Of a stretch of DNA of 64,000 nt, positions 38,232-51,225 are shown one piece after another. The DNA is taken from NCBI GenBank assembly GCA_023053685.1, contig JALIGW010000001.1:70585740-70649739 (forward strand), read 5' to 3'. Both the position numbers and the translations under genes were made by a program. Under the pieces are notes generated by a model. The model was given only the letters and a program-made list of their open reading frames with translations, was not told where the DNA came from and made no database searches. The stretch is from Diadophis punctatus similis. Its lineage: Eukaryota; Chordata; Lepidosauria; Squamata; Dipsadidae. Each line of letters starts with the position of its first letter. The first letter of the stretch is position 1.

Positions 38232-40040
38232 GTCAAGAAAGCTTCTACAATGGTATTTGGAAATGATTGAGGTACAGGACAAAAACCTACAGCCTAGGAA
38301 ACCATCCGATAAGAGGCAACTCAGTCTTCAGGTGGGGGGAAAGGCATAGGAACCATTTCAGAAGGGATCCTTCTTAGTTCTCCAGAGACTAAAAAGAGAG
38401 AAGAGCAGAAATACTTTCAATCCTAGAAAATTATGTAACTTTAGAATAAAGTAGGATTAGTTCATCTGGGTGGTGTTTCTTGTCTGGACTACCTTGCAAG
38501 GCTGACATCAAGGTTGCAAGACTGAAAATGACGGAGTGGCAGTCCTGACCCAGACCCCGGACATACTTAAGGTCTGGATGGGGATGAACATAGGCTGAAC
38601 CTGTGAAGAAATATGGGCCTGACTCTGACTCAAAGAAGGATGAGAGGAATGCTGAGCTATTACAAAAAGGATATCTGAATCCTGGGAAAATAGAAACCAA
38701 GAAAAAGAAACTCAAACAACTCTGTCTTCATTGTAAGTTGACATAGAGAAAGACTTTGACAGGCATTCAAGATTCTATTATAATATGCTAACCACGTTGA
38801 AGTATATTTCTGGTTTCTTAGTGATATCTGTTATTTATCTTGCTTACCTTGAAGGGCTGGCTGAGCCTTAAAAAAGACAAAATGGCTATAGACTCAAAGC
38901 CATTCTGGATCTAAACAGATGGGGTTGTACTCCTACATGGGAGCTAGTTTGGAATCTGGGATTTCTCCCAGAACTGGAGGTCCTGCTGAAAACAAAGTGG
39001 TGGCTATGACCCGGAAAACCTTTGTACAGACCCTTGTGGGTCAATTGGATCCCTTCCTGGATCAGGAGTTGTTATGCATAATCACATTTGCGAAATGGTA
39101 GGGAAGGTAAGTGAAAACCATCCCTGCCCCAGAGGTTTAGTCCTTGATAGAATTAAGCAAAGCATGGGGAGAGAGAAGCTTGTTCAAAGGATGTTGGAAA
39201 CAAAACTACTCATGTCAGCTTGCTGAGGACAAGCTCATTGTCCCAAAATAATCCTCTCTGTGCTGATTCACTTATATTATACAACTGGTAATACTACTGC
39301 CAATAAAATTGCTTAAAGAAAGATGCTGACAAACGAAACATCTTTTCCAGTTTAATTTGTAACAGAGGATTTCTCACATTGTCCTTAAAAGAGTTTATAT
39401 ATATATTTTTGTCAGACCTACAAAGATTTGGACATTATATCACCTTCCAACATCAAGGCCAAATTCTGGGATATGGAAGACAGAACTGTCCATAGAAAGA
39501 ACTGGATACATGTCCCTTAACACTAAAAATGAAAGCAAATGATATTGAGTGGCTTTCCCCACCTGGAAATACCTTTATTGGGGGCACCAGCTTGGACAAG
39601 GCTCTCAGACAGACTTTAGTTTTGATATCTATTGGTTTCTTCGTAATTAACTACTAAGTTCCTACAACTTAGCTAAGAATATATCTAGCCAGACCAATAC
39701 ATACAATTTTCTAAAGAATTATTTCTGGATTCTAAACTAGACTGGGTATAAATAAGAACTTACCTGCTCTGTTTTAGCTTTATATAGCTAATTATATAGC
39801 TATCTAACTTTATTATGGGTTGCTTGAAGGCACGCCCTAGGAATGAAAACAATGTGAACCTAATGGAAAATTCCCATGTCAACTGCTTACCTCAACTAGA
39901 AAGAAACAATAACTTTGTCTATATCCATAAAAGCAAGCTGCCCATTGCATTGTGATGCGGGTGAAATTGTGATGCGATGTGTTTTAGAAATCCATTTAGG
40001 AATTATCAGGTATTGCTGGGAAGAGATTCCGAGGGCTACA

Positions 40041-40100
40041 GTTACAGTTTAATCAAACAGATCTGTGATAGTTACAGTTTAATCAAACAGATCTGTGATA
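40041..40100. repeat. Tandem duplication of a 30-bp unit
   Basis: The unit beginning gttacagtttaatcaaac occurs at 40041-40070 and again unchanged at 40071-40100. Confidence 0.95.
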
Positions 40101-40689
40101 CTGATAAGATGTTTTGGCTCTAAAGAAGAAGGCTAGTAATTGACACCCCATCTTAAGGAGTCTATCTTATTCCAAATTCCAGTTTTTACAGGGAAAGCTC
40201 TGTCACCTGAGATTTTTCCAAAAGATATTTTCTCTCTGTCTCCTATCACAACTTAAAATTTTCCTGTCAGAGGTTACTTTATTTCAAAGGTTTATATGGC
40301 CACCCATTTTAAGCAAATCTGGGTGGCTAACAACAACAATTAAACCCTGAAATAAAATAATCATAAAATAATAAAAAGGTAAAACTGTAAAACAAATCCC
40401 TGTGTCCTAATTGTCTCTTGGTTTGCCCACAGCAGGCTCAGTTGCCCTTTCCATACTGACTACCTATACAATTCTACCTCAGTGCCTCAATAAAAAGTTG
40501 GGTCTTAATGGCCTTCCAAAAAGCTAGAAGGGTGGGGGCCTGTTGAATCGCCAGTGGGAGGGTGTTCCACAAGATAGGAAGGTAGCAGCCATAGGAAAGA
40601 CACACTTCAAAGATCCTAGTAGATGGCAAGATTTCAGGGAGGGGACCTGGTGCACGCCCACCCTATCTGATTTAGAGGGATGGGAAGAT

Positions 40690-40953
40690 GTGCTGGATGG
40701 AAACTAATGAGCAGATGTTCTGGGTGGAAACTAATCAAGGAGAGAAGCAACCTAGAACTAAGGAAAAATTTCCTGACAGAACAATTAAACAGTGGAACAA
40801 CTTGCCTCCAGAAGCTGTGAATGCTCTAACACTGGAAGTTTTAAAAAAGAGATTGGACAACCATTTGTCTGAAATGGTATAAGGTTTCTCTATACCTGAG
40901 CAGGGGGCTGGACTAGAAGACCTCCAAGGTCCCTTCCAACTCTGTTATTCTTA
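40690..40953 (+). mobile_element. CR1/L3 LINE 3' end
   Basis: Plus-strand coding reads NLELRKNFLTERTIKQWN, then NLPPEAVNALTLEVLKKRL and DNHLSEMV. The 3' UTR agaagacctccaaggtccc follows. It is a homologue of the minus-strand copy at 36171-36720. Confidence 0.88.
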
Positions 40954-40997
40954 GGAGAGACAGTCCTGCAAATTATCAGGTCCCATACCATATAGGG

Positions 40998-41430
40998 CAG
41001 TGATGGCGAACCTTTTTTCCCTCGGGTGCCAAAAGTGCATGCGCGCATGCTATCGCACATGCACGAGTGCCCACACCCATAATTCACTGCCTGGGGAGGG
41101 TGAAAACAGCCTCCCCGCCCCCCCGGAGGCCCTCTGGAGGCCGGAAATGGCCCATTTCCCAATTTCTGGTGGGCCCGGTAGGCATATTTTTTGCCCTCCC
41201 CAGGCTCCAGAGGCTTCCCTGGAGACTGGGGAGGGCAAAAATGCCCTCTCCCATCCCCCGGAGGCCCTCCGGAAGCCAAAAATGCCCTCCCAGAGTCTCC
41301 ATGTGAGCCAAAAATCAGCTGGCCTCCGTGCACATGCGCGCTGGAGCTGAGCTAGGCAACGGCTCGTGTGCCGGCAGATATGGCTCCGCGTGCCACCTGT
41401 GGCACGCGTGCCATAGGTTCGCCATCACTG
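40998..41430. mobile_element. hAT-type MITE family A, 433 bp
   Basis: Identical end motifs to 378-812. Flanked by the 8-bp duplication ATATAGGG at 40990-40997 and 41431-41438. The two copies are similar along their whole length with scattered substitutions, many at CpG. Confidence 0.93.
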
Positions 41431-41533
41431 ATATAGGGCTTTAAAGGTGATAACTAGCATGTTGAATTGTAGCTGAAGAAAACTGGGAACCAGTGCAGCA
41501 GGCACAATAAAGGTGTACCGTGTGTGAACCTAT

Positions 41534-41552
41534 GGGTTAGGGTTAGGGTTAG
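41534..41552. repeat. Short interstitial telomere-like repeat
   Basis: About three units of TTAGGG (gggttagggttagggttag) inside the LINE-like repeat. Confidence 0.9.
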
Positions 41553-42789
41553 TGGGTGCACTGCTGCATTTTGGACTAGTTGTAACTTATGAGTGGTCTT
41601 CAAGGGCAGTCCCATGTAAAGCACATTGCAATAATCCAATCAATGAGTTAAGGTATGAGTGATCTTGAAAAAGGGTAAATTGAGATGGATCACTGCAAAG
41701 ACTCCCCTATCCATAGCTGTCTCCTGCTCATCAAACAGAAGTTATGAATCCAGGAGCTAGTCCAAAAGGATACCATGACTGATGGTATTGAAAGCTGCTG
41801 AGAGATCTAGGAGAGCTAAGACAGTTATATCACCCCATCCCAGGCCCCCATAGGTAATCAATAAGTGTGACTAATGCTGTTTCAGGGCTATATCCCAGCC
41901 TGAAATCAGACTGAAAAGATCCAGATAATCCATTTCACCCAGGTCTTTCTGAAGCTGCATGCCAACCACTCTCCTAACACCCTTCCTCCAAAGGAAAGAT
42001 TGGATATTGAACAAAAGTTATCTAACATAGCTAGGTTCAAAAATGGTCTCTCAAGAGGGGAGCACACCACTACCTCCTTCAAGGCAAGTAGTACTAACCC
42101 CTCCCTCAAAGTTGCTTGGACTCAGCAACATGTTACCTCCTGGGAGGCCTTAACCAACCAGTAGGGACATGGGTTCTGAGCACAGGTGGCAGAGCTCACA
42201 GCTACAAGACTCCTGTCCATTTCCTCAAGATCAACCAGCTCAAACTCCTCCTAGCTCAGACATACACTAGACACCTCCAAAGGATCTGCCCAGCCAGAGT
42301 CCAACTCCAGGCAAAGTCAAGGAACTTTGTCAGATGTCAAGAATATTCTTCACACTTTTCACTCTTAGTTCTGCACTTCCCTTGTATTTTCAATTACCCA
42401 CTTTATCTTCTTTTGATGTTTAAATCCCTATGATTCAGTATGTTCTCCATCATACTTTGCTAACTCTTAGTCCAAGTGTTGTCTCCACTTCCACTGAAAC
42501 ACAACATAAATATGCCCCACAAATATTGCTGGAAATAAGCTGTAGTGTTGAAGGATATTAATCTTGATATTATCAATTACACTATTACCAAGTGATAGAA
42601 TGTGTAAAATAGTTTATTTATTCCTTCAAAATTTGGATTGACTGGCAGACCTAGTTAATATTACAGTTACTTCCTAACAACTTTTTGTTTTGAGTCTTCC
42701 TCTCTTATATAGACAGATATCTGAATGTTGTTTGCATTTATGTATGTATATGAATATATGGAATAGAGAATGATATATGTTCTTCAGTT

Positions 42790-42915
42790 CTGAAGCTTCT
42801 TGGATGAGAAGCGAAATGTTTTCAAGGGGGAAGCCCCTCCTCAAGAAAGTCCAGTTGCCTGTTGGAAAAGCACCTTTGGGACAACCATGATCTGGATGAT
42901 TGAGAATCTCCCTGG
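42790..42915 (+). repeat. Dispersed repeat, family D copy 2 (Penelope-like candidate)
   Basis: Begins tgaagcttcttggatgaga. It includes ggatgag-aag-cgaaatg, a possible degraded hammerhead core, and ends gatgattgagaatctcc. Confidence 0.45.
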
Positions 42916-42949
42916 ACATATCAGTGGAATGTTGTTTATAGAAATCAAC

Positions 42950-43560
42950 TTTGAAGTGACTGATAAAGATTATGTGCCATCTGGTTGTGCTGATTCTTAG
43001 CAGTGACACAGATAGATTTTTCTCCATGATGATCTGTCTCTAAGCTGATTCTTTGGCTTTTCTAACATTGTGCTCCCTACTCCCTTCCCTTGATCCTTTT
43101 TGCTGCTGGTCAGTCTCTTTTTCTTTTCACCTTTCCCATTATTAAAATCTTTTCCAGAGAGCTGGGTCTTTGCATAAAGTGTCCAAAGAGAATAATTTGA
43201 GCCTGGTCATTTGTGCCTCGAGTGAGAACTCTGGGTTGATTTGTTTGTTTTCTTGGCTGGCCACAGTATTCTCAGGATTATTCTCCAAACACTAAAGTGA
43301 CCATTTTCTTTCTATCTTGCTTCTTCAAAGTCCAAAGGGAATACTGTGGCTTGCATGAATCTGATCTTTGTAGGTACAGATACATCCCCACATTTGAATA
43401 TCTTTTCCAAGATGACCTTCATTGCTATTCTATTGAGTGTTAGTCTGCAGCATATTTCCTAACTCTTTGTTCCTTTACTATTGATTGTTTAGCCTAAAAG
43501 GCAGAAGCTATCTATCATGTCAATGTCTTCCTTGTCAAGTAATTATCATTGAATTGAATG
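42950..43560 (-). mobile_element. Old RTE-type LINE fragment
   Basis: The plus-strand reading (agattatgtgccatctgg, gctggtcagtctctttttct, ctgggtctttgcataaagtg, gagtgagaactctgggttga) is the antisense of a diverged RTE/BovB-like 3' region. A short relative of its start lies at about 8670-8720. Many substitutions and indels are present. Confidence 0.5.
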
Positions 43561-43831
43561 TGATTTATCATTGGTAAATAACTTTTTGGGGGATCCCTTA
43601 GAATCAATGTTGATTCCTGGCATCTGCCTGGATTAGTTCCTGCAGTTTTCTTGGCAAGGTTTTTTAGAATGTTGCCTTTGTCTTCTTCCTAGCGTTGAGA
43701 GAGGGATTAGCTCAAAGTCACCCAGCTGACTTTGTCCCTCAAGTAGACTAGAACTTTCTAGTTTCTATCTCAGTGCATTTAACCAATATACCAGTGTACC
43801 AAACTGGCTCTAAATAGCTCTAGGATTGTAG

Positions 43832-44331
43832 TGTCAGGGTTCCAAGAAACACCCCCAACGAAATAAAACTCCAAAGCTAGAAGTTCCTCAAAGTTCCAAT
43901 TTATTAGAGATGTCATGTTGGCACATCTGGGGAAACCCAAATCTGAAAGCTTCCAGGGTTTCCCCATCCAGTTGAAAGTTCACAACCCTGCCCCACACCC
44001 AGAAGCTCAGCATATGGTCCAATCAAATCTTCACACTCAACTGGATACAGTCTCCACACAGATGCAGACATTTGTCCTTGAGTAAAGAATTTTGTTATGA
44101 CTAAGTTTCTACTGTTCCAACAAAAAAAACCCTCCCAATTTCCCAGGCTAAAATATGTGGCAGTTGAAAGAAACAGAAATAATGGCTTCCAGAACTGACA
44201 GGCTTCCCCCCCTCAGGAAAGGAACGAATCCTGGAATGAAATAAAAGTCAGGAGTTAATACAAGTATCACATTAACCACCTCTCCTCCCCCCAGGAGGAC
44301 CCTTAGGCTTATCAGGGAATTTATCATGACA
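43832..44331 (-). mobile_element. LTR, probably the 3' LTR of a Ty3/gypsy element
   Basis: Bounded by tgtcaggg and tcatgaca, giving TGTCA...TGACA inverted ends over 500 bp. An AATAAA occurs on the minus strand near 43900. No target duplication flanks it, as expected if internal sequence follows on the right. Confidence 0.55.
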
Positions 44332-44704
44332 CTGCTTTTTCTGACCTAGGCTTCCTGATCAATAATACAGCACAAATGGCATCCCAAAAACCTCTTTTAT
44401 TTTAACGACTGGTAATTATTTTCATTCCCAGCTGTAATAAGTCCCAAACAATGATAACAAGTCTGACAACAGTCTTTCGGGGAAAGGCAGATAAGCACAT
44501 GAACCTTGATCTTCCTTGACCAATTAGCAAGAAACTTGGCAAGGCCAAACAGAAAACACATAGTCCGAGCTAGAATGACACGAGTTGAACAAAGTTGCTT
44601 CCTGCTTCTCTCAAGTACAGTTTTGTAAACACCTTCCCTTTTGAAAGGTAGTTCAGCATGTCTTTCATGAGGGGAAGGGGGAGGTGTTTTCCATGCACAC
44701 CGCA
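44332..44704. other. Unassigned sequence between LTR and pol fragment
   Basis: No homology is recognised. It may be a degraded internal region or a second LTR of the same element. Confidence 0.3.
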
Positions 44705-45480
44705 TTAATTCTCCAAAAATAAATGCCTCATTCCCCCATCTTTTTTCTCTTTAAATAGCACTGGGGCAGCTACTCTGGATTTTGCAGGTTGGATGAACCC
44801 CCGGGCCAAGTCGGTGTTGATGTACTTCCTCAGCTCGGCCATCTCTTTTGGGGTCATTGAGTACATCTTTGGTTTAGGGAGTTTAGCCGCGGGTTCAATC
44901 GCATAGTTGGTCTGGCGATTGGGGGGTGGAAGGATGTTGCATTCTTCCTCACTGAATGCTTCAGCCAGGTCCCTGTATTCCTTGGGGACCTGGGGAGTGC
45001 CAGGCAGGACTTTGACAGCCATTGTGACTGCCTCTCGTTGCGGGGGGCCCTGCGGGTTCACCTTTGTGAGTCCTGCCTCAGGTGGGATGGGTGGCAAGGG
45101 CTCCACACCTATCCTGATTTTTCGGTAGCCATCCTCCCATTTAATCGTGGGGGCCCATTTGTCTAGCCAGGCGAGTCCCAGAAGGATTGACTCCACCATT
45201 TTGGGGACTACTACGAACCGGATGAGTTCTGTGTGGATTCCCAGCTCCATTCTGACAAGCTCAGTGACTCGCGTAGCAGGGGTGCCACCTATTAAAGTCC
45301 CATCTACCTGCTCAAAGCATATGGGGGGGGGTTTAAAAGGTGTGTCCTTATGCCCAGCTGCTCAACAATGGAGGAGTTAATCAGGCATCAGGTGCAGCCG
45401 GTGTCTATTACTGCTCCTGCCTCCCCTTGCACCCCTGTCTCTGGCACTATCAGTTTGACCTTCCGGGTTTTGGCGCTCCC
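44705..45480 (-). mobile_element. Ty3/gypsy pol fragment: protease and start of reverse transcriptase
   Basis: On the minus strand VIDTGCT, then a stop where Arg is expected (CGA to TGA), then CLINSSIVEQLG and ILLGLAWLDKW form an aspartic protease. LPPPNRQTNYAIEPAAKLP and AELRKYINTDLARGFIQPA lead to APVLFKEKKDGGMR, the RT start. The RT is cut off by a stop near 44705. A 181-codon open segment (45250-44705) survives. Confidence 0.88.
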
Positions 45481-45499
45481 ACGCGCGCGAAGGCCAGCA

Positions 45500-45588
45500 A
45501 GGCCACACGGTCCAGGTGGGATGGTTTTGCGTGCCATTTCCGGCACGCAGGTCGGCACGTGGTGACATAAAAGGTTAGCCATCACTGC
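45500..45588. mobile_element. hAT MITE right-end fragment
   Basis: Ends gcgtgccatttccggcacg, then aaggttagccatcactg, similar to the right end of family A. No left end is visible. Confidence 0.55.
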
Positions 45589-46735
<1,147 letters not shown>

Positions 46736-47593
46736 CAAGTACCAGATACATGAAGCGCTGCCAAGGACACCCCAGCTCTGGCTAAATTGAAAAGTTGTAA
46801 ACTGACATATTATAGGAATTTGCTATATTTCATTCTTGAGTACTTCAAATCGATGAAGTTTCACATTTCTCTGTGATGTGAAAATGTGATGCATTCTCTA
46901 AGAGGAGAGAAAAAAGTCTATGCAAACATACATCAGGGAAAACTTGTGTGTATTAGTAAAAGTTGCATTCTATGAGGGTGCAAAACTGCCTTTGGAGAAA
47001 GCATCTGCAAAAATAATGTTTGGAGAAATGTAACTTTTGAATGACAGGCAATTTGGAAAAAGTAAGAATCTGGCAGATTCATCCATTTTTCATTAAATGC
47101 ACATGTTAAAATGGGGTGCACAAGCAAACATTATTTTTTTTTAAATAAATTGGCTAATCTATCACCCATGGATGAAGACTCCCCATTATCCAACGGAAAC
47201 TCTGTTGTTGTTGAATCTTGTGTGGAATATTGCACATCACACAGTTTTGTAGGGACAATCACTCTTCTGAGAGGAGAGCTTATACTTTTTAATGAAGTAC
47301 ATTAGTCCAAAAGGTGCTACCATATTTCTTCTGACTATTTTACCCCTCTGAGAAAATCCCTTGAAAGCAACAAGAGCCAGCACTAAGGATACACTGACTT
47401 ATGGCTTATAGGGTTTATTCTGATGAGAATCATAATGAACGTCACAGTCCAGTAACCAGATGCAGGAGCATAATAGTGACTGATGAAAGAGTAAAATGGT
47501 GGCTCAGAGTTAATAAAGCCAATGATTTCATGTAACCTAAGTGCTATATATATTGCATATACTTGAATATGCAAGAACAGCTCAACATAATGA
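46736..47593. other. Intergenic, no recognised feature
   Basis: No coding, RNA or repeat signal I can support. Confidence 0.4.
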
Positions 47594-47601
47594 GTTTGCA
47601 T

Positions 47602-48218
47602 CAGGGGTGGGTTCCTAATTTTTTTACTACCACTCTGTGGGCGTGGCTTATTTTGTGAGTGTGGCTTGCCAGCCATGTGACCGGGTGGGCGTGGCCCTCG
47701 GGAGCTTGGCAGCAGCCGGAAAAGCCCACCCGCAACGCAGCCCCCCGCAGCGGGAGCAGCAAGACCGTGGCAGCGGTTCTTTTAGGAGGCTCCGTCCGGC
47801 CTGAATGCTTCTCCCCATTCAATGATCCTAGGCTCCTGCCGCCTGTTCCCCCTCCCCTCAGCAACTCAAGAAGCCTCGAACGTGCAAAAATGCCTAGGAT
47901 CATCACCGCGCATTCGTGGCTTCTCAGACTGCTGAAGGGAGGGGAACTGAGATAGGTCCTGCCGCCCGTTCTTTCAGCATCTCATGCGTTCCCTCAGCCA
48001 TCCTCCCCTGCTTGGACTCACTGTGGGGTAGGAAGGCAGCACACGCGCAGTGCTGGAAGCTCAACTTCTGGGTATGTGCAGAAGAAAATAAAAAGCATTT
48101 TTTAAAAAAAAATGGCGGTGCCCAGGCACCGGCAACCGACCGTACCGGTACTGTGACATCACCAGCGGGCCGCTACCGGTGCTATAGAGTGGACCGCACC
48201 AGTAGGAACCCACCACTG
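47602..48218. mobile_element. hAT-type MITE family B, 617-bp form
   Basis: The ends caggggtgggttcc and ggaacccaccactg are flanked by the 8-bp duplication GTTTGCAT at 47594-47601 and 48219-48226. The interior is longer than in other copies and CpG-rich. Confidence 0.92.
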
Positions 48219-48366
48219 GTTTGCATGGAACATGGATTCTGGTTTAAGAATGAAACTTATAAATGGCAAGTAATCTTACGTAAATACATGTTGAAAAGCA
48301 AGCATTTATTTCTAATTTTGGTAGGCAAAGAATAACTGAGAAAGAAAGAACTATTTAACATAATAA

Positions 48367-48568
48367 AGGAGAATATTTGTAGCTCAGGGTTGATGTGCTC
48401 TGTGAGCTTGCTTGTTTTGGTGCTCTCTGAGCTTGCTTGTTTTCTTGCAGATGTTTCATTACCCAAACTAGGACAGTGCTAGTAGCACTGATGATGTTAC
48501 CTAGTTTGGGTAATGAAACGTCTGCAAGAAAACAAGCACGCTCAGAGAGCATCAAGGACCCTCAAATA
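48367..48568 (+). repeat. Palindromic repeat family E copy 2
   Basis: Two halves are inverted: gcttgttttcttgcagatg then tttcattacccaaactagg, and cctagtttgggtaatgaaa then cgtctgcaagaaaacaagc. The centre holds the hairpin gtgctagtagcac. It shares boundaries with 31731-32995. Likely a Penelope-like element terminal repeat. Confidence 0.7.
48488..48522 (+). ncRNA. Hammerhead-ribozyme-like core in a retroelement repeat
   Basis: CTGATGA at 48488-48494 is followed by a 6-bp helix, GTTACC (48496-48501) with GGTAAT (48509-48514), then GAAAC at 48515-48519 and GTC at 48520-48522. These are the conserved core strands of a hammerhead in the right order and spacing. The ACGT at the helix III position is self-complementary, as in dimeric hammerheads of Penelope-like elements. 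Activity is not shown. Confidence 0.6.
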
Positions 48569-48697
48569 TCTACTCTTTAAAACAACAGCAACAACAATTT
48601 GTGCTGTTGAATATTAAATTATTGGCTATGAGAAATGCTTACTTATCTAATGCACTTTTCTCAGACTTCTGTCAGTAGTTCTAAGCTACCTTCTATC

Positions 48698-48959
48698 CAG
48701 GGGTGGGTTCCGGTTTTCTTCACTGCCAGTTTTGCTCAGTGACGCGCCATACGGGTGCACGTGCATTGCGCATGTGTGCATGTGCAATGGTAAAAACACA
48801 GCTTCTGTGCATGTGCAGAAGCAAAAACCAAGATGAGAGAGAGAGAGAGCCAGTTTGGGGGCGTGGCCGGCCTGGGTCGCTGCCGGTTCCAGCGACCCAG
48901 GCCGCAAAGTTATTACCAGTTCTAAAGAACCGGTCCGAACCAGGAGGAACCCATCTCTG
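48698..48959. mobile_element. hAT-type MITE family B, 262 bp
   Basis: The ends caggggtgggttcc and ggaacccatctctg are flanked by CTTCTATC at 48690-48697 and CTTCTACC at 48960-48967, a duplication with one mismatch. Confidence 0.88.
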
Positions 48960-48967
48960 CTTCTACC

Positions 48968-51104
48968 TAGGCTGGACACAGCCACAAGAGTAGTTTGCGA
49001 ACATCCTAATGGGAAAAAAAAGAAAAGAAATGTACTGTTGTTTCACCACCAGATGGTGCAACAACTTCAGAGATAATAAATGCTATGTTGTCTCCAGAAG
49101 CAATAGATGGCTGTAGTCAACTGTTTTTGAACCAGAGTGACTGCTAAAGCTTTTTGTTTCTTTGTGTTGTTTTTTTTAAACAAAACAAGTTCAATGAAGC
49201 AAACCCAACTCTCTGTTTAATTTGTCCAGCTCAATTCTGGCTGGAACAAATGTGAAGAAATGAAGTCGCTTCAGAAGACTGAAAACAGTGTGGTTATTGT
49301 TGGGTTTGGCTCTGTTTGCCAATAAACATCAAAACATACTTTGGAGCATGGAGTACTACTGTCATAGAGAACTTTTGTTCCATGTTTTTTCTGGTGAGCT
49401 TCCAGATCTAAGCCATGTTGGCATTTGAACGTAGGCAGACAGAAGCATTTCATTCCGTTCTCATTGGCCCAAAAGGAAGCACAGTGTGTTCAGTTCTGAT
49501 CTGACAGCCGATCATATCAACTGTCAAAGTGTTACTTCATCATGCAGAGGGCCACGATCAAGGAGCTTAAGATAAATCTGTAGAGCTTGGCAAATACAAA
49601 AAAAATGTAAATGAATGCGGTTGCTTTTTTTTTAATGGCATACAATAAGAATAAAAGGGAGATAAAATTGCCTCTGAATTTGATGAGTACAATTTACAAA
49701 TTTAGGAATGTATAGGAATGCAGTTATACATGACATCTTGACAACATAAATCAAAGAAAATAATTACATGATTAACCTGTTCTTCCAAATCAGTGTTCCA
49801 CAATGTTTTTCTTTTTATTAAACAACAACAAAAAAGGAAATATATCTATGAGTTTTCTCAGTGATGACATAGTAGGGTATATTATTTATCTGGGAGGGAA
49901 AGTGATCAATAATGATAATAAAGGAGGGGGATAAAAATTATCTCATAAATACAATGTTGACACACAATGCACACAATAACCCACTACTGCAAGTCAGGTA
50001 TAGATTTTTCCTTCCCATATTAAATAATAATGATTTGGGCTGTTACCTAAGCAAAGGAGTCCACAATTCTTGATCTCTCCCTAAATTTAAATGTGAACCT
50101 ATGTATCCTCAAAAATTGATCTAGCCTTCTGTCCTCCAGATATATTGGACTCCACGTTTTATCATTCCCCAAGGCCCTGTTGGCTGAACATTATGGGGAT
50201 TCCGTTCCAATACTTCTGAAGGATAATTTAGTTCAAACAAATTGTTTTTATATGTAATCATCCAAAATGTAATTTGCATTGGTATTTATTTTATCTTTGC
50301 AACAATGACATTCCTTTCCTGAGTGAAAACCTAATATTTGTAGAATGATACCTTACACATTATAGAAGGTGATGGGGAAGCTAGAATGTCCACTATGGCA
50401 AAGGTATATGTGTCTGAAAAGGAACTTGTGCATGACATCTCTTCCTAAGGGAATGCTGAGATCACCTTTTAAACATCCGAAACTGCTGACAATATAGAAA
50501 CCTGCAGTTGTGCATCAGTTTTTCACCACCTGCTGAAAAATGTGCAAAGACACTACTAGAACCACTGAATATTTAGGCCAAACTGTCAGAGACTGAGAGT
50601 ATTTATTGTATACTCCTGTCCAACTGAACGTATGATTCAGAATTCTGTATGTGATCTGCAGAAGAACCAACTTGAGAGCAGTTCTATCCTCACAACAGGC
50701 ATCAGTGAAAACATTAGGGATTGAACGAGACCTTTGCTCACACAGTTGTGTGGCAGCTGCTGCCACGAGCACTCCTAGGTACTTCAGGGTTGGTGTTTCC
50801 ACTTCAAGAAAGCAGGATGGAGAGGCACTTTCCAATATTGGCCAGGAATATAGATATGTGACTCTGGATGTTGCTCAGAAGCCCAATCCGTGTAGTAACC
50901 AAAAGTGAACTAGAATGGGCATATCATGAAAAGGGGGTAGAGTTCTAACCAGTATTGCATTGCTCATATGTCACAGAAGACTCCGATGCTTTCCAGATGA
51001 AACAATTGCATTCTTAGATTCACAATGGGTAGAGATTCCAAATTAAAATGTAGCAATTGATAGCTATGTTGTAGCAACGGATTTTGAAAAATTAAATAGT
51101 GTTG
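48968..51104. other. Intergenic, no recognised gene
   Basis: AT-rich. A minus-strand ORF at 50835-50515 has no family features I know. No clear repeat termini. Confidence 0.35.
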
Positions 51105-51225
51105 GAGCAGGTTAGTACTTGAATGGAAGCCCAGCCCTATAAATTAGACAGGAGAACAATCTCAGAGGAAAGCAATTGCAAACCATTTCCAGACTGTTTG
51201 CTATGAAAATTACTACGAAGTCTAT
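51105..51225 (+). mobile_element. 5S-rRNA-derived SINE, degraded
   Basis: Reads gagcaggttagtacttgaat then ggaagccca, matching the 3' half of vertebrate 5S rRNA (ggttagtacttggatggga). The tail aagcaattgcaaaccatttcc is that of 5S-derived SINEs. The 5' half is not recognisable. Confidence 0.55.

Larger units (their letters stand above)
36721..40260. other. Intergenic stretch without a recognised gene
   Basis: No ORF here has family features. It contains a perfect AT-rich palindrome at 38183-38231 and a 30-bp tandem duplication at 40041-40100. The rest looks like single-copy sequence. Confidence 0.4.
40265..42130 (-). mobile_element. Long LINE-like interspersed repeat with nested insertions
   Basis: The text on the plus strand (gccttccaaaaagctagaag, ggagggtgttccacaagat, gcattttggactagttgt, gtcttcaagggcagtccca) belongs to a dispersed family I know from lizards and snakes, but I am not sure of its class. 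A CR1/L3 tail (40690-40953) and a hAT MITE (40998-41430) interrupt it. Confidence 0.5.
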
